Origin: Flavihumibacter rivuli
Lineage (GTDB): Bacteria > Bacteroidota > Bacteroidia > Chitinophagales > Chitinophagaceae
Reading direction: 5' to 3'
NCBI RefSeq assembly: GCF_018595685.2
Contig: NZ_CP092334.1
Location: 4,058,001 to 4,122,000 of the forward strand
DNA length: 64,000 bases
Made by a program: the position numbers and the translations under genes. Positions 62,355-64,000 of this stretch are shown here, one piece after another; within the stretch, counting starts at the first letter, position 1; every line of letters starts with the position of its first letter. The notes below the pieces were generated by a model, which saw nothing but the letters and a program-made list of their open reading frames with translations, ran no database searches and was not told where the DNA came from.

Positions 62355-64000
62355 ATGAGACAAACACTCAGGATAGTAGTGCCCTTATTATTATTGGTGG
62401 TACTGCCTTCCTACCTCTTCGCTCAGGTTTCCTTAAGTGGAATGGTTACCGATGGAAAGAATGCACCCATTATCGGTGCGTCTGTGAAATTGCGTAATTC
62501 CAATATCGGAACCTCAACGGATGCATCCGGAAGATTCACGCTTTCGGTACCCAATGCAACCGGTTACCTGGAAATATCTTCTGTAGGCTTCCGTAGCCAA
62601 TCTGTTGCCTTCGACAACTCAAACCTTTCAGGAATATCTGTCCAATTGGTTGAGGATGTAGGCAAACTTGATGAAGTAGTAGTAACGGGTCTGGCTACAA
62701 CGGTGAAGCGTCGTAACCTGGCCAATGCTGTTGCCACTGTTTCCAGTAAGGAACTGGCGGGAACAGCGCCGGCACAAACTTTTGATGCGGCACTGAACGG
62801 TAAGATCCCTGGTGCCTATATCAATGCCAACTCCGGTGCGCCGGGTGGTGGTATTTCCGTTAGGTTAAGGGGGGTTACTTCCATTTTCGGTAATACACAG
62901 CCGCTTTATGTGATCGATGGGGTATTCATGGATAATACCGCTACTCCCGCAGGCTTGAACTCTGTTACCTCAGCCGCTGCTGCCGGTAATGCTTCCAACC
63001 AGGATAACCCATCCAGCCGTATTGCCGATATCCGCCCTGAAGACATAGAAAGCATTGAGATCCTCAAGGGCGCGTCTGCCGCAGCGATCTATGGATCCAA
63101 GGCTGCTGCCGGTGTGGTGTTGATCACGACCAAGCGTGGCCGCCAGGGCAGGACAAGGGTAAATGTATCCCAGGATGTAGGTTTCGTGAAGGCGCGTAAA
63201 CTGCTTGGGGCAAGGCAACTTGATGAAGAGAAAGTAGCAGCCCAGGGATGGGATGTGAACGAATACAAAGCCGCAGTGGCAGCCGGAAAAATTTATGATT
63301 ACGAAAAGGAAATGTATGGTGAAACCGGATTTACCAGGAATACGACCATCGGTTTGACGGGTGGTTCCGATCGCACCACTTTCTTCTTCTCAGCAGGACA
63401 AAAGGACGAAGAAGGTATCATAGCCCGGACCGGTTACCGCAATAGCAGCCTCCGCCTGAATGTTGACCATCGTATCACCGATAATATCAAGATCGGTATC
63501 TCTACCAACTATATCAACTCTTCAGCCGATCGCGGTCTGACACAGAACGATAATGCCGGTGTGACATTTGGTGTGGCGCTTTCCTCCACCCCCAGCTTTA
63601 CCGAATTGCACCCGGATGCAAATGGTAACTATCCCAGGAACCGTTATGCTGCATCCAACCCGCTTGAAACGCGTGACCTGATGACCAATAATGAAAAGGT
63701 AAACCGTTTCGTTACGGGTGTTAACCTTGACTGGATCTTGCAGAAGTCTTCCAAATCCACTACCCGTTTCATCGGTAGGGGAGGTGTGGACTACTACAGT
63801 CTAAAGACCAATGCCCTGTTCCCCAGTTCCCTTCAGTTCCAGGCGGTGAACAAGGGAACTTCCATCCAGGGTTTTGCCAATAACCTAAACACGAACTACA
63901 TCTTCTCTTTTGTAAACAACTTTAACCCCAACGAGAATGTGGGGCTGACCACTTCAGCAGGTATCACCCAGGAAAGAAGGGATTATGATAACCTATTGAA
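62355..64000 (+). CDS. SusC/RagA-type TonB-dependent receptor (partial, 3' end outside window)
   Basis: The first 548 codons of an outer-membrane receptor are visible. The signal peptide (MRQTLRIVVPLLLLVVLPSYLFAQ) is followed by a carboxypeptidase-D-like domain (VSLSGMVTDGKNAPIIGASVKL), the LDEVVVTGLAT box and a plug domain (VRLRGVTSIFGNTQPLYVIDG, IYGSKAAAGVVLITTKRG). The barrel then starts. It differs clearly from the SusC at 3363, so it belongs to another uptake system whose SusD partner would lie beyond the right edge. The substrate is unknown. Confidence 0.95.
   Translation, partial: MRQTLRIVVPLLLLVVLPSYLFAQVSLSGMVTDGKNAPIIGASVKLRNSNIGTSTDASGRFTLSVPNATGYLEISSVGFRSQSVAFDNSNLSGISVQLVEDVGKLDEVVVTGLATTVKRRNLANAVATVSSKELAGTAPAQTFDAALNGKIPGAYINANSGAPGGGISVRLRGVTSIFGNTQPLYVIDGVFMDNTATPAGLNSVTSAAAAGNASNQDNPSSRIADIRPEDIESIEILKGASAAAIYGSKAAAGVVLITTKRGRQGRTRVNVSQDVGFVKARKLLGARQLDEEKVAAQGWDVNEYKAAVAAGKIYDYEKEMYGETGFTRNTTIGLTGGSDRTTFFFSAGQKDEEGIIARTGYRNSSLRLNVDHRITDNIKIGISTNYINSSADRGLTQNDNAGVTFGVALSSTPSFTELHPDANGNYPRNRYAASNPLETRDLMTNNEKVNRFVTGVNLDWILQKSSKSTTRFIGRGGVDYYSLKTNALFPSSLQFQAVNKGTSIQGFANNLNTNYIFSFVNNFNPNENVGLTTSAGITQERRDYDNLL

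Overview
The window (about 47% GC by eye) looks like a chromosomal segment of a Bacteroidota bacterium, most likely family Chitinophagaceae. Support comes from SusC/SusD-type outer-membrane uptake genes, a fused lpxC-fabZ gene, the type IX secretion regulator PorX, two tandem clpP genes beside tig and clpX, lipoproteins with acidic residues after the lipidated cysteine, and TAnnTTTG-type -7 promoter elements. The genus cannot be fixed from sequence alone.

Region 1 (1-22.8 kb) is a carbohydrate-uptake neighbourhood. After a partial tricorn-like protease and a small conserved protein, a LacI regulator faces a SusC/SusD pair. A perfect 14-bp-stem terminator separates SusC/SusD from two very large paralogous lipoproteins, each with two VCBS/FG-GAP propellers around an ASPIC/UnbV domain. 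A GyrI-like gene on the opposite strand follows, then two exported trehalose-type hydrolases (GH65 and GH37). A minus-strand operon converges on them: SLC45-like sugar permease, cytoplasmic GH100-like hydrolase and PfkB sugar kinase, which together read as a sucrose import, cleavage and fructose phosphorylation route.

Region 2 (22.9-40.4 kb) is mixed housekeeping: an M23 peptidase, a DUF937-OmpA protein, an exported clan GH-A glycosidase lipoprotein, an aldo/keto reductase, a divergent MarR/DMT-transporter pair, ruvB, an OmpR-type response regulator, a GroES-like protein, a HerA-like ATPase, an LTA-synthase-like sulfatase, a RecQ helicase without a normal start codon, a copper P-type ATPase and tsaE.

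Region 3 (40.5-50.2 kb) carries alanine dehydrogenase split by a complete IS4-family element (19-bp inverted repeats, 10-bp target duplication; excision would restore the frame exactly). Next comes the minus-strand lipid A operon HD hydrolase-lpxD-lpxC/fabZ-lpxA-ABC ATPase, divergent from porX.

Region 4 (50.3-64 kb) has small conserved genes, an MBL hydrolase, a helix-hairpin-helix protein, an acyl-CoA dehydrogenase, the proteostasis cluster tig-clpP-clpP-clpX with an 11-bp minisatellite (11 copies) upstream of the first clpP, a two-domain universal stress protein, tRNA-Leu(UAG), a RelA/SpoT enzyme and the start of another SusC-type receptor cut by the window edge.
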